Origin: Arenibacter troitsensis
Lineage (GTDB): Bacteria; Bacteroidota; Bacteroidia; Flavobacteriales; Flavobacteriaceae
Length of the DNA stretch: 64,000 nt
Direction: 5' to 3'
Assembly: GCF_900177645.1 (NCBI RefSeq)
Contig: NZ_FXAO01000010.1
Span: 1-64,000, forward strand
Shown here: positions 1 to 9,405 of the stretch, one piece after another
How positions within the stretch are numbered: the stretch's first letter is position 1
Layout: each line of letters starts with the position of its first letter
Position numbers and translations under genes: made by a program
The notes under the pieces: generated by a model
Databases searched by the model: none
What the model saw: only the letters and a program-made list of their open reading frames with translations
Told to the model about the DNA's origin: nothing

Positions 1-3000
1 GAGTACGACCTATTGAATAGTAGCGGGATAAGCGTGGTTGGTACTCCACAGGCTTCCAACGTGTTCAGCGGACTGGCCCCTGGAAACTATACCGCCATGG
101 TATACGATACCTCAGGGTCCAATTGTAACGCACAGGTGCCCGTTTCCCTGGAAGCCCCAACACCGGTCGTGTTTACATATACCAAAGAGGACGTATCCTG
201 TAACGGGGGTGCCGACGGTTCCATTCAGCTCATCCTGGATGCTGCCAACGACAATCCGCCATATACCTTTACCATCAACGACGGCGTAAATCCGCCGACA
301 ACACAGAACGGCAGCCTGTTCACAGGCCTTGCTGCAGGTACGTACGACATTACGGTAACCTCCGATAGGGGTTGCTTTACCACGCAAACAGTAACCATTG
401 CACAACCTAATCCAGTAGATGTAACCGCTACTGCTACCACGTTTGCCTGTAATGCCAATAACCAGGCTTCACAGGCTGTAATAACCGCAGTGGGTACAGG
501 TGGAACGGCTCCTTATACCTACAGTATAAACGGTGTAAACTTCTTTACTTCAAATACCTTTAACATAACCGAAAATGGGTCAGATAGAGCTATAACGGTT
601 ACTATAAAAGATGACAACGGATGTACGGATGTCACCATTGTGAACATTCCTGCCCTGAACAAGTTTACTGCTACCTTGGCCCAGGATGCGGCCATATCCT
701 GTGCAGGACCTGAGCAAGTAACGATAACGGTAAACGACAATGGCAATGCCGCCAATGTGTATACCTATCAATTGTTACCTGTTGGTAATATCAATGCAAC
801 CCAAACAGGAACTCCAACCTATAACAGTGCCACCTTTAATTTAACTGCTGTGGGAAGTTATACCTTTAGGGTTACCGATACCGCAACCGGATGTTATGTG
901 GATACTGCCACATATACCATTGCTCCTTATGATTTGATCAAGGTAAGTGCTACCGCTATAACGCCTGTAACCTGTTTTGGCGACAATAACGGTGCATTGC
1001 AAATAAATGTAAGCGGTTATTCCGGTCCTTATAACTATACGGTATATACCAGTGCAGGTGTAGCCACAGCAATTACGGGATCGGCCAACACATCCACCAA
1101 CCCATTGACCATTACGGGACTAACGGGAGGAAATTATTATGTAAGGGTTACCGAGGCCAATGCTCCATTATGTTCTGAGAATTCCAATACGGTAAAAATA
1201 ATTTCTCCAGACAGAGCGCTTACCGCCATAGTGGATCCAATAGCCAACGTTACCTGTTCCAATGATCAAGGTGAAATAATTGTGGACCCAAGTGGAGGTT
1301 ATGGTCCTTATGATATTGTACTTACCAATACCACAACTTCACAGGTGTATAATGCCACCGATGTTAATGTAATGGTATTCAACGGACTTTCAGCCGGGAA
1401 TTACACCGTACAAATTACGGATGCCAATGGCTGTATCCTAAACGATACGGAAACCTTGGTACAACCTTCACCGATTACGGCAGACATCACCCCAATATCC
1501 ACAACATTGGATTGCTACGGAGATAGTGATGGTGCATTGACTGCCATTAACATGGCTGGAGGTGAGGGTATATACCAATATCAATTGAATGTTTATGATT
1601 CCACAGGTAGCAACATTGTATATACCTCCGGCGGACAAGTTAGTCCCATATTCCACAACCTAAAATCCGGTATCTATACAATTACCGTTTCCGATGGTTG
1701 GGGATGCGATGTTGAAACCGTACAGGCCACTATAATAAATCCTACGGAAGTTTATGCCTCTTTAATAAGGACAAGTCCATTAACTTGCTTAAACGACGCA
1801 GAATTGCTGTTAACGGCCCACGGTGGAACAGGTCCTTATGAATATAGTGTGGACGATATTAATTATTTTCCAATGAGTGGTGGTAACACACATACTTTCA
1901 CAGTGCCTGCAGGTACCTATAGATACTATGTTAGGGATTCATTTGGATGTAATTCCATTTTGTCCAATCAAATCAAGGAAGATGCCATTGAACCTTTAAC
2001 GGTCACCATGGATACTTCTGCAGCAGTAATTAATTGTAATGGTGATAACACCGCTATGTTGATTGCCAAGGCAGATGGAGGATTGGGTAACTACCGTTAT
2101 GAATTGTTCACAGATGCTGCATTGACGAATAGTATTGCCGGACCACAAACAAGCCGTCAGTTCAGTAACCTTACAGTTGGCAGTTACTGGGTTAGGGTAA
2201 CAAGTGATGATTGCGTAGTAGTATCCACCGAAAACAGAATAACGGAACCAACTCCGTTGGTTGTTGACGATTCCTTTACGAACGTTAGCTGTAATGGCGC
2301 CAGTGATGGTAGTATAACCGTTTCCTTAAGTGGTGGTTCCGGTGGATATCAATATGCCATTTCACCCAATTTGGACAAATTTGATACGGTAAATACATTT
2401 ACAAATCTAGCTCCTGGCAACTATACTGTAATTGCACAGGATATCAATGGCTGTTTTGAGCAATTGAGATATACCATAACAGAACCGGCCATTATAACGG
2501 CTGTACCGACTACCACACCGGAAATATGTATTGGTAGTGAGGATGGTACAATTTCCTTGAGCATTTCCGGAGGAACCGCACCATATAGTACTAGTATAAA
2601 TTCTACTGCAGATAGCGATTTTGTCTTGGACAGAACCATATTTACCAATTTGGCTGCCGGAACTTATGCTGTATTTATAAAGGATGCACAAGGCTGTATG
2701 ATCAATATGGCTGTAACCATTGATCCCGGTGTAAACTTGAATGCCACGGCTACCCCTATCTATGAATGTACGGGTAACATCCCCAACAATTCAATAGATC
2801 TGGTACTGGAAGATCCAACGGTTGCCCCAGATGTAATGTATGCGTTGGACTCTACAGATCCAAATGACATGGTCTTGGAACCCAATTTTGCCAATATTGC
2901 ACCTGGAGCCCATTACATTACCATAGCCCATGCCAATGGTTGTGTATTGACCATAGATTTTGAAATAGAAAACTTTGAACCCTTGGTACTAACCTTGGCA

Positions 3001-3456
3001 CCAGGGAATATCAACGAAATCTCGGCTGTCGCCACAGGAGGACAACAAGAGTATACCTTCTATTTTAACGATAAGGACAATGGCACGGATAATACCCATT
3101 ATATAACAGAGACAAAAACCCACACCGTAAGGGTAGTAGACGAAAACGGATGTGAAGCCATTGCGGAAATCTTTATGGAGTTCATTGATATTGAAATCCC
3201 TAATTTCTTTACCCCTGACGGTGATGGACAAAACGATTTCTGGAAACCTAGAAATCAAGAAGGATTTCCAAAGATACTAACCATAATATTTGACCGTTAT
3301 GGTAGGGAGGTTTACCGAATGGGTCTCAATGACCAAGGATGGGATGGAATGTATCACAATACGGAACTTCCAACCGGTGATTACTGGTATATTATAAAAC
3401 TAAAAGGAGAGGAAGATGATAGGGAGTTTGTTGGACATTTTACATTATACAGATAA
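1..3456 (+). CDS. SprB-repeat cell-surface protein with T9SS type B sorting domain (5' partial)
   Basis: The reading frame is open from base 1, so the true start lies upstream; 1151 residues are visible. The protein is a chain of roughly 80-residue Ig-like SprB-type repeats, each with a Cys-x-G-x-x-D/N-G-S/A-I/L signature (for example VSCNGGADGSI, VTCFGDNNGAL, LDCYGDSDGAL, VSCNGASDGSI). The last 90 or so residues, from IPNFFTPDGDGQNDFW, are the gliding-motility-associated type B C-terminal domain, which directs export by the type IX secretion system. The family contains SprB-like adhesins moved along the surface during gliding. A PorP/SprF gene follows after 20 bases, the usual partner of type B substrates. 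Family is certain; the ligand is unknown. Confidence 0.93.
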   Translation, partial: EYDLLNSSGISVVGTPQASNVFSGLAPGNYTAMVYDTSGSNCNAQVPVSLEAPTPVVFTYTKEDVSCNGGADGSIQLILDAANDNPPYTFTINDGVNPPTTQNGSLFTGLAAGTYDITVTSDRGCFTTQTVTIAQPNPVDVTATATTFACNANNQASQAVITAVGTGGTAPYTYSINGVNFFTSNTFNITENGSDRAITVTIKDDNGCTDVTIVNIPALNKFTATLAQDAAISCAGPEQVTITVNDNGNAANVYTYQLLPVGNINATQTGTPTYNSATFNLTAVGSYTFRVTDTATGCYVDTATYTIAPYDLIKVSATAITPVTCFGDNNGALQINVSGYSGPYNYTVYTSAGVATAITGSANTSTNPLTITGLTGGNYYVRVTEANAPLCSENSNTVKIISPDRALTAIVDPIANVTCSNDQGEIIVDPSGGYGPYDIVLTNTTTSQVYNATDVNVMVFNGLSAGNYTVQITDANGCILNDTETLVQPSPITADITPISTTLDCYGDSDGALTAINMAGGEGIYQYQLNVYDSTGSNIVYTSGGQVSPIFHNLKSGIYTITVSDGWGCDVETVQATIINPTEVYASLIRTSPLTCLNDAELLLTAHGGTGPYEYSVDDINYFPMSGGNTHTFTVPAGTYRYYVRDSFGCNSILSNQIKEDAIEPLTVTMDTSAAVINCNGDNTAMLIAKADGGLGNYRYELFTDAALTNSIAGPQTSRQFSNLTVGSYWVRVTSDDCVVVSTENRITEPTPLVVDDSFTNVSCNGASDGSITVSLSGGSGGYQYAISPNLDKFDTVNTFTNLAPGNYTVIAQDINGCFEQLRYTITEPAIITAVPTTTPEICIGSEDGTISLSISGGTAPYSTSINSTADSDFVLDRTIFTNLAAGTYAVFIKDAQGCMINMAVTIDPGVNLNATATPIYECTGNIPNNSIDLVLEDPTVAPDVMYALDSTDPNDMVLEPNFANIAPGAHYITIAHANGCVLTIDFEIENFEPLVLTLAPGNINEISAVATGGQQEYTFYFNDKDNGTDNTHYITETKTHTVRVVDENGCEAIAEIFMEFIDIEIPNFFTPDGDGQNDFWKPRNQEGFPKILTIIFDRYGREVYRMGLNDQGWDGMYHNTELPTGDYWYIIKLKGEEDDREFVGHFTLYR

Positions 3457-3476
3457 AAAACTTAACCATACATACA

Positions 3477-4427
3477 ATGCGCAATAAACTATTAACTTTT
3501 GTGTTGCTTTTAAGTACCTTGATCACTAGTGCCCAGGAACTTAATTCACCCCAGCTTTCACAATACCTGGCCGACAACCCTTTTGTGCTTTCCCCAACAT
3601 ATGCCGGGATTGGCGACCATGTGAAAATTAGGTTGAACGGTCTTGCGCAATGGGTCGGAATTAAGGATGCTCCCAGGACCCAATCCTTGGCCGCCGATAT
3701 GAGATTAGGGGAAAAATCAGGAATAGGATTATTTCTTTACAACGATTCAAACGGGTATACAAAACAACAGGGTGCACGTATATCCTTTGCCCACCATTTA
3801 ACGTTGAACCGCTATGAGGACGAATTTTTATCCTTTGGAATCTCCTATAATTTTAACCAATTTAGATTGGACGTAGAAGAATTTATAGATGCCGGTTTTG
3901 ATCCAGGGGTAACGGATGATAGATCCACATCCAACCATAACTTCGATGTAGGTCTTTTGTACAGAAAAAATTCCTTTTATTTCAGTGTAAATGCCTCCAA
4001 CGTTATCAATAAGGACGTTTATATCTTCGATCCCATCTACGAACCCAACAAACTTAGAAACTTTTATGCCTATACTGGATACCGATATAAAAAATCCAGA
4101 AGCAGCAATATGGAAATAGAACCCTCACTTTTGTATAAAATATTTGAAAGTGATGGTAGGTCCGAAGCGGATTTAAACTTAAAATTTAGATGGTATGATT
4201 TTGAAGATTACTATTACGCAGGTGTTACCTACCGTTTTTTAAATGACCAGATAGGACGGCCCTTGTACATTGCTCCTTTGGCCGGACTCAAAAAAAGTAA
4301 TTTCTATTTCGGATATTCATATCAGATCATACTTAATGAAATATTAGGCTATAGCACCGGTACCCACGTGGTAACCATTGGGGTGGACCTATTCCAGGGT
4401 ATTAGTAATTGTAGATGTACCTATTAA
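3477..4427 (+). CDS. PorP/SprF family type IX secretion outer-membrane protein
   Basis: This 316-residue protein begins with a clear signal peptide (MRNKLLTFVLLLSTLITSAQ). It then shows the PorP/SprF hallmark LSQYLADNPFVLSPTYAGIGD and alternating beta-strand segments ending in a short Cys-rich tail (NCRCTY). SprF-type proteins are outer-membrane partners needed to deliver particular type B T9SS substrates such as SprB. The gene sits 20 bases downstream of a type B substrate gene on the same strand, so the two almost certainly form an operon and the proteins a substrate/partner pair. Length matches the family (about 300-340 residues). Confidence 0.94.
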   Translation: MRNKLLTFVLLLSTLITSAQELNSPQLSQYLADNPFVLSPTYAGIGDHVKIRLNGLAQWVGIKDAPRTQSLAADMRLGEKSGIGLFLYNDSNGYTKQQGARISFAHHLTLNRYEDEFLSFGISYNFNQFRLDVEEFIDAGFDPGVTDDRSTSNHNFDVGLLYRKNSFYFSVNASNVINKDVYIFDPIYEPNKLRNFYAYTGYRYKKSRSSNMEIEPSLLYKIFESDGRSEADLNLKFRWYDFEDYYYAGVTYRFLNDQIGRPLYIAPLAGLKKSNFYFGYSYQIILNEILGYSTGTHVVTIGVDLFQGISNCRCTY

Positions 4428-4495
4428 CACCATGCCTTGGGCAAATGGTACCCTAAAATATTTATAAAATCCCTTCTTTTAAGTTTGGATTGATT

Positions 4496-4503
4496 TAATT
4501 TTG
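4496..4503 (+). promoter_or_regulatory. Candidate -7 element upstream of folB
   Basis: TAATTTTG matches the Bacteroidota -7 consensus TANNTTTG exactly and lies 15 bases before the folB start codon. No good TTG -33 element stands at the usual 17-20 base spacing, so this is a weak prediction. Transcription would start only a few bases before the GTG. Confidence 0.35.
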
Positions 4504-4517
4504 TACAAATTATTAAT

Positions 4518-4877
4518 GTGTTGGGGAAAGTAAGGGTAAGCAATATTAAAGTTTATGCCAATCACGGTTGTCTTAAGGAGGAGACAATTATTGGCAGCGA
4601 TTATCAAGTAAATGTAGAAGTGGATGCCGATATAAAAAAAGCATCACAAACCGATGAACTTTCGGAAACGGTTGATTATGTACATATAAATTATATTGTA
4701 AAAGAAGAAATGTCCATTCCTTCCAAACTACTGGAACACGTGGCACAGCGCATTCTAAACAGAATATTTTCCGAAATACCCATAGCAAAAAAAGTGAAGG
4801 TTGCGGTCTCCAAAATCAACCCCCCAATTGGTGGGGATGTTCAAGAAGTGACCATAATACTTAAATCCAAAAGATAA
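4518..4877 (+). CDS. folB: Dihydroneopterin aldolase
   Basis: The 119-residue product matches FolB in length and motifs: VYANHGCLKEE near the N terminus, ELSETVDYVHI in the middle and KINPPIGGDVQEVTI near the end. FolB converts 7,8-dihydroneopterin to 6-hydroxymethyl-dihydropterin and glycolaldehyde in cytosolic folate synthesis. I chose the GTG at 4518 because it gives the family's normal N terminus; no in-frame ATG stands nearby. It is a single-gene unit, with tRNA-Cys 50 bases downstream under its own promoter. Confidence 0.93.
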   Translation: MLGKVRVSNIKVYANHGCLKEETIIGSDYQVNVEVDADIKKASQTDELSETVDYVHINYIVKEEMSIPSKLLEHVAQRILNRIFSEIPIAKKVKVAVSKINPPIGGDVQEVTIILKSKR

Positions 4878-4888
4878 AGCTTTTAATT

Positions 4889-4917
4889 TTTGAAACTTAA
4901 AAAAAGTATTACCTTTG
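4889..4917 (+). promoter_or_regulatory. Promoter of tRNA-Cys
   Basis: TTTG at 4889-4892 and TACCTTTG at 4910-4917 are separated by 17 bases, matching the Bacteroidota sigma consensus TTTG / TANNTTTG. The predicted start at about 4922-4925 lies just ahead of the mature tRNA 5' end at 4929. It is the cleanest promoter in the window. Confidence 0.8.
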
Positions 4918-4928
4918 CACTGCAAAAA

Positions 4929-5002
4929 GGCATTGTGGCCGAGTGGCTAGGCAGAGCTCTGCAAAAGCTTGTACAGCGGTTCGAATCCGCTCGATGCCTC
5001 CA
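4929..5002 (+). tRNA. tRNA-Cys (GCA)
   Basis: The 7-bp acceptor stem pairs GGCATTG with CGATGCC (one G-T wobble). The anticodon loop is CTGCAAA, giving anticodon GCA, and the T loop is TTCGAAT. The discriminator base is T (4999), the hallmark of tRNA-Cys, and CCA appears to be encoded at 5000-5002. All arms fold normally. Confidence 0.95.
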
Positions 5003-5036
5003 AAACCTTCATCTTTACAGATGAAGGTTTTTTTTT
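5003..5036 (+). terminator. Intrinsic terminator after tRNA-Cys
   Basis: A perfect 11-bp stem (5003-5013 with 5020-5030, AAACCTTCATC paired to its complement) and a 6-base loop are followed by six further T residues. It directly abuts the tRNA 3' end. It also separates the tRNA from the convergent exporter gene. Confidence 0.92.
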
Positions 5037-5059
5037 CTTACTTTCTTTTACACCGTATT

Positions 5060-5722
5060 CTACTTTATAAGTTCTATTCCCTTTTCTATATTTAATTGAT
5101 CTTTTGGGAGAAAGCCTTTAATAATCAGAACAATTCCACAAATAACCAGAACTATGCCAATCGCTTTTTTGACTAGAAGAATTCTTCTTTTGGTCAACTT
5201 TTTACGCAATTGTTTGGCCAATAATATTTTAAAGATATCTGTAATAAAATAGGCAAGAATCATAGCGGAGAAGAAAATTATGATTCTATTGGGATCATTA
5301 TCCAGACTAGGTCCCACAACAATGATGATGCCCAACCAAAACACCAATACACCAATATTTATAAAATTCAGCAAGAATCCCTTGATACACAAGCTAAAAT
5401 AATCCCCTTTGGTAATCCTTATTTTAGTTTCCTGTTTTACAGACTCCTTCTTAAATACATTGGTGAGTCCATAAACCAACAAAATAGTCCCTCCAAAGAC
5501 ATAAAGTCCAGGATGGCTACTGAGGTTTTCCAAAAGTTGGAAACTACTGAAATAGGCTAAGGAAATAAAAACGATATCGGCAACAATTACACCAACATCA
5601 AAACACAAGGCTGCCCTAAACCCTTTAATAGCACTGGTTTCGAGAAGTACAAAAAAAACAGGCCCTATCATAAAGCTCAATAATAAGCCCAATGGAATAG
5701 CTGCCTGAATATCCTCGATCAT
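5060..5722 (-). CDS. LysE/RhtB family exporter
   Basis: A 220-residue membrane protein with about six hydrophobic segments and the LysE-type N terminus (PLGLLLSFMIGPVFFVLLETSAIKG). Members export amino acids or small metabolites across the inner membrane by proton exchange; the substrate cannot be read from sequence. It lies 13 bases downstream of the DUF2807 gene on the same strand, so the two are probably cotranscribed. The C terminus is charged (LNIEKGIELIK). Family call is firm. Confidence 0.88.
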   Translation of the reverse strand: MIEDIQAAIPLGLLLSFMIGPVFFVLLETSAIKGFRAALCFDVGVIVADIVFISLAYFSSFQLLENLSSHPGLYVFGGTILLVYGLTNVFKKESVKQETKIRITKGDYFSLCIKGFLLNFINIGVLVFWLGIIIVVGPSLDNDPNRIIIFFSAMILAYFITDIFKILLAKQLRKKLTKRRILLVKKAIGIVLVICGIVLIIKGFLPKDQLNIEKGIELIK

Positions 5723-5735
5723 AAATTTTAATTAC

Positions 5736-6419
5736 TTACATTCTGGTAATCTTCCCTCCGAAAACCGTTTTCTCTTCCATTTTGGCAGGATTTCCATATA
5801 CCATAACCTCCCCGCCTGCCTTTACCGCCGCCTTTACATAATCACTTGCAAACACCTCTGCCCTAGAACCGGCATTTACATTGATAGTACTAAATTTGGT
5901 TTTGAAATCCTTACCCTTATATACCCCTCCAGTATTTATCTGTACATCTTGAATATTTGAAGAACCTGAAGCAGAAATAATACCTCCCGTAACACTTTTA
6001 ATAAGCATTTGATCTACTTGGGCATTAATGATCAACTCTCCACCTTCCTGAGCCTTCAACTCCAAAATATCCTGTTTTATAGGATCTTTGGCCGAAATTC
6101 TTGCATCCTCATTAGTATCAATAACCACAAGTTTTTCCGTATAATGAAGATCTACAAAAGTTCTATAACCACTGAACAGTTTAGTAACTTCCATTCTTAT
6201 CTTAAGAACACCATCATTGTTAACAATAGCCACATTACCGGTATTGGCACCAGTAATCACAGCCTTGTTTACATCGGATTTTATTAGGTTCACGGACAAT
6301 CCATCAAAAGCCTTGACTTCTTTGAACGGTTGTAAATTCTGAGTTACCTTTTCATTTTGCGACCTTAATGGGTTGGTAGCAACCAGCAACAACAATATTA
6401 CTATTAGTTTTTGATCCAT
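5736..6419 (-). CDS. DUF2807 secreted protein (GIN-domain, adhesin-head-like)
   Basis: I start at the ATG at 6419, which yields the signal peptide MDQKLIVILLLLVATNPLRSQ; a further in-frame start at 6461 would bury it. The 227-residue product has the repeated short beta-strand pattern of DUF2807 (for example FKEVKAFDGLSVNLIKS and INTGGVYKGKDF), which folds as a beta-helix-like head. The family is common in Bacteroidota, exported to periplasm or surface, and functionally unknown. It is the first gene of a probable two-gene unit with the LysE exporter. Confidence 0.85.
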   Translation of the reverse strand: MDQKLIVILLLLVATNPLRSQNEKVTQNLQPFKEVKAFDGLSVNLIKSDVNKAVITGANTGNVAIVNNDGVLKIRMEVTKLFSGYRTFVDLHYTEKLVVIDTNEDARISAKDPIKQDILELKAQEGGELIINAQVDQMLIKSVTGGIISASGSSNIQDVQINTGGVYKGKDFKTKFSTINVNAGSRAEVFASDYVKAAVKAGGEVMVYGNPAKMEEKTVFGGKITRM

Positions 6420-6574
6420 TATTTTAGAGCTATAGTCTATTGGCCAATAATTATTGTCCAATAAACATATTTTCCGGAATACTTCCGTAACACATATTTA
6501 TGTCATGGTAACTTTTTGTTTAATATTTGGAGTTACCTCGTTGTAATAAACAAATTCCGTTCCAAAACAAAAAT

Positions 6575-8764
6575 TTAGGCGTTTTTTCCGATTAAAGAAA
6601 AATCCAAATGGCGCTTTATTAAATCTGTACTCTTCACCATAACCACAACTTCATCACCCAATTGATAGGTTTTCTTAGTTTTTTCACCAACTATAGCGTA
6701 CTCCTTTTCATCAAAGGTATAATAATCATCCTTTATATCCCTAATTCTCACCATTCCTTCGCACTTATTCTCAATGATCTCTACATAAAGTCCCCATTCG
6801 GTAACCCCAGAAATTACACCCACAAACTCCTGATCCTGGTGATCTTCCATAAATTTTATCTGCATATATTTTATGGAATCGCGCTCAGCATTAGCCGCCA
6901 AACTTTCCATATCGGAAGAATGCTTACACTTTATTTCATATGGTTCTGCTTTTGGAGTCTCCCCACCATCCAAATAATGCTGTAACAACCGGTGTACCAT
7001 TACATCCGGATACCTTCTAATAGGGGAGGTAAAATGAGTATAGTAATCAAAGGCCAGACCATAATGACCAATATTATCCACTGTGTAAATCGCTTTGCTC
7101 ATACTTCGTATAGCCAACGTATCCACTAGGTTCTGTTCCTTCTTTCCTTTTACATCTTCCAAAAGTTGATTCAAGGAATTACTTATAGATTTCTTATCCT
7201 TAAAATCCAGTTTATGTCCAAAACGTGATATTATACCGTTAAGCGCCATTAATTTATCCTCGTCCGGTTCATCATGAACCCTGTAAACAAAGGTTTTAAC
7301 CGGTTTTTGCTTTCCAATAAATTGCGCTACCCTCCTATTGGCCAATAGCATAAACTCTTCAATAAGCTTGTTGGCATCCTTGGACTCCTTAAAATAAACG
7401 CCTTCGGGCTCCATTTTTTCGTTGAGATTAAAACGTACCTCAATTTTATCGAAAGAAATAGCTCCCTGTTGCATACGTTTTTCCCTCATAATCTTGGCTA
7501 ATCTATCCATAGTCAAGGTAGCATCAACAATCTCATCGCCAACGGTATAAGCCCCTTCCCTTATGGATATTTCCAAAGGAATTGATCCCTTGCCAGTCTC
7601 AATAATATACTGTGCCTCTTCATAGGCAAATCTTTGATCCGAATTAATTACCGTACGGCCAAACCATTCATTCTTTATGACGGCCTTTTCATCGATTTCA
7701 AATATGGCAGAAAATGTATATTTCTCTTCATTAGGACGAAGGGAACAGGCATTATTGGATAATACCTCCGGTAACATAGGCACGACCCGGTCCACCAAAT
7801 AAACCGAAGTAGCCCTATCATAGGCTTCATCATCCAGAATAGTATCGGGCAATAGATAATGCGAAACATCTGCAATATGAATACCTATTTCATAATTGCC
7901 ATTTTCCAATGTTTTAAAGGAAAGGGCATCGTCAAAATCCTTGGCATCCTTGGGATCAATCGTAAAAGTCAAAGTTTCCCTAAGATCCCTTCTTTTAGCT
8001 ATTTCTTCCTCTTTTATACTGGTATCCAATGTATTGGCAAACATATCCACTTCCACAGGAAATTCATATGGCAAACCATATTGGGCCAATATGGAATGTA
8101 TTTCAGTATTATGTTCCCCTGGTTTTCCCAATACTTGGGTAATGGTCCCAAAAGGGGAATCCGCATTATCCGGCCATTCATTAATTTCTACAATTACCTT
8201 ATCGCCATCCGCTGCAGTCGAAAATTTGTTCTTTGGTACAAAGATATCCGTATACATTCTATAATCTGTGGGCCGTACAAACGCAAAATCTTTTTGCATA
8301 TCTACAATACCTACAAATGATGTTTTATCCCTGGAAATGACTTTAGTAATCTCCCCTTCCAATTTTTTACCTTTTCTTCTGGGAAAGATATACACTTCCA
8401 CTACATCTCTGTGAAAAGCCTTCTTTAATTTATTGAATGGAACAAAAACATCATCATCCAAACCTTCAACTACAATGTAGGCATTTCCCCTTCCCGTGAT
8501 ATCAACTGTTCCAGTATGGTAAGTCTTAGTGGAAGCTACAGCTTTATACGAACCTCTTCCTTCTTCCAATATTCGTTTCTTTTCCTTTAATTCTACCAAT
8601 CTTTTGATTAGGGTATTCCTTTCGTTCGAATCTACAACTCCAATTTTAGCAGCAATTTGCTTATAATTAAAAGATTTTTCCGGCTCCTTTTCAAGAACCG
8701 TGAAAATACCTCTGGTTATTTCGTTTTTTCTTTGATTTTTGTTTCTCTTGTTATTCTTTGACAT
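6575..8764 (-). CDS. rnr: Ribonuclease R (RNase II/RNB family exoribonuclease)
   Basis: I take the ATG at 8764, giving 729 residues. Order: a Lys/Arg-rich N terminus with a winged-helix segment, cold-shock domains, the RNB catalytic domain with the acidic motif DPKDAKDFDDAL, the GHYGLAFDYYTHFTSPIRRYPDV segment read in two parts, and a C-terminal S1 domain (VGVISGVTEWGLYVEI). RNase R degrades structured RNA 3' to 5' in RNA quality control and rRNA processing. The length fits Bacteroidota orthologues, which lack the long basic tail of the E. coli enzyme. A long AT-rich gap separates it from divergent rpiB. Confidence 0.96.
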   Translation of the reverse strand: MSKNNKRNKNQRKNEITRGIFTVLEKEPEKSFNYKQIAAKIGVVDSNERNTLIKRLVELKEKKRILEEGRGSYKAVASTKTYHTGTVDITGRGNAYIVVEGLDDDVFVPFNKLKKAFHRDVVEVYIFPRRKGKKLEGEITKVISRDKTSFVGIVDMQKDFAFVRPTDYRMYTDIFVPKNKFSTAADGDKVIVEINEWPDNADSPFGTITQVLGKPGEHNTEIHSILAQYGLPYEFPVEVDMFANTLDTSIKEEEIAKRRDLRETLTFTIDPKDAKDFDDALSFKTLENGNYEIGIHIADVSHYLLPDTILDDEAYDRATSVYLVDRVVPMLPEVLSNNACSLRPNEEKYTFSAIFEIDEKAVIKNEWFGRTVINSDQRFAYEEAQYIIETGKGSIPLEISIREGAYTVGDEIVDATLTMDRLAKIMREKRMQQGAISFDKIEVRFNLNEKMEPEGVYFKESKDANKLIEEFMLLANRRVAQFIGKQKPVKTFVYRVHDEPDEDKLMALNGIISRFGHKLDFKDKKSISNSLNQLLEDVKGKKEQNLVDTLAIRSMSKAIYTVDNIGHYGLAFDYYTHFTSPIRRYPDVMVHRLLQHYLDGGETPKAEPYEIKCKHSSDMESLAANAERDSIKYMQIKFMEDHQDQEFVGVISGVTEWGLYVEIIENKCEGMVRIRDIKDDYYTFDEKEYAIVGEKTKKTYQLGDEVVVMVKSTDLIKRHLDFSLIGKNA

Positions 8765-9405
8765 TAACACTTTTATTTTTGGAAAATTACGAATTATAAT
8801 CCATTGTACTTGGATTCCAATTTTAAGTTTCCTTCTTCTTCAATAATTATTGTTATCAACATTTATATTATATATATGTTTTCTTTTTTCTAAAATTTAA
8901 AATAAAATGATGATTATGATGGCTTGTTTATAGTGGATATAAATATTTACCTTTAAACTTGCTTTAAACCATTAAATAAGTTTATTGACAATTTATACAG
9001 AGAGTAAAGATTATAAATCAAGCCTTTAAACGGGTTATTAATATTTGTTGACAACCTATATCAACATAAAATTATTGAAAAGTTAATGTTACGGGAGTGT
9101 TAATTACTCCTTTTAATTATTTGATATCTTTCTACAATAATCTAAGAAGTAAATTATTCTTTTACAATAACATTTTGTAAAGCAAAATTCAGGTGGATAA
9201 TAAAAATTTAATCTTTACTTTTTATAAGTAGTTTATTAACAATGAACCATTATTAGTAAACGACTAAATAACAATGGTTTTTGTTTTTTTTAAAATTTTT
9301 GTTGTTAATAACCTAGTTTCTGTGGTGAAACCTTAGGTATTTGTACATTTGTGTGATTGCAACTACTAATTATTTGTTTTATTCATTAATAGGACTCCTA
9401 AAAGA
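8765..9405. other. AT-rich gene-free region, candidate replication origin (oriC)
   Basis: About 640 bases with no convincing reading frame, very AT-rich, between divergent rnr and rpiB. It holds DnaA-box-like 9-mers one mismatch from TTATNCACA: TTATCAACA (8853-8861), TTATACAGA (8994-9002), TTATTAACA (9233-9241), and TTATCCACC on the minus strand (9192-9200). AT-rich DNA gives some by chance. Independent support comes from GC skew on the plus strand, hand-counted over 10 sixty-base lines per class. Minus-strand genes shift from about -0.26 on the left to +0.03 on the right; plus-strand genes shift from about -0.09 to +0.16. No dnaA gene is in the window, which is not unusual for this phylum. 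Confidence 0.45.
9344..9351 (+). promoter_or_regulatory. Candidate -7 element for rpiB
   Basis: TACATTTG matches TANNTTTG exactly and stands 54 bases before the rpiB ATG. The -33 region (TTTCTGTGG around 9317) is a poor match, so the call rests on the -7 element and position. Confidence 0.45.
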
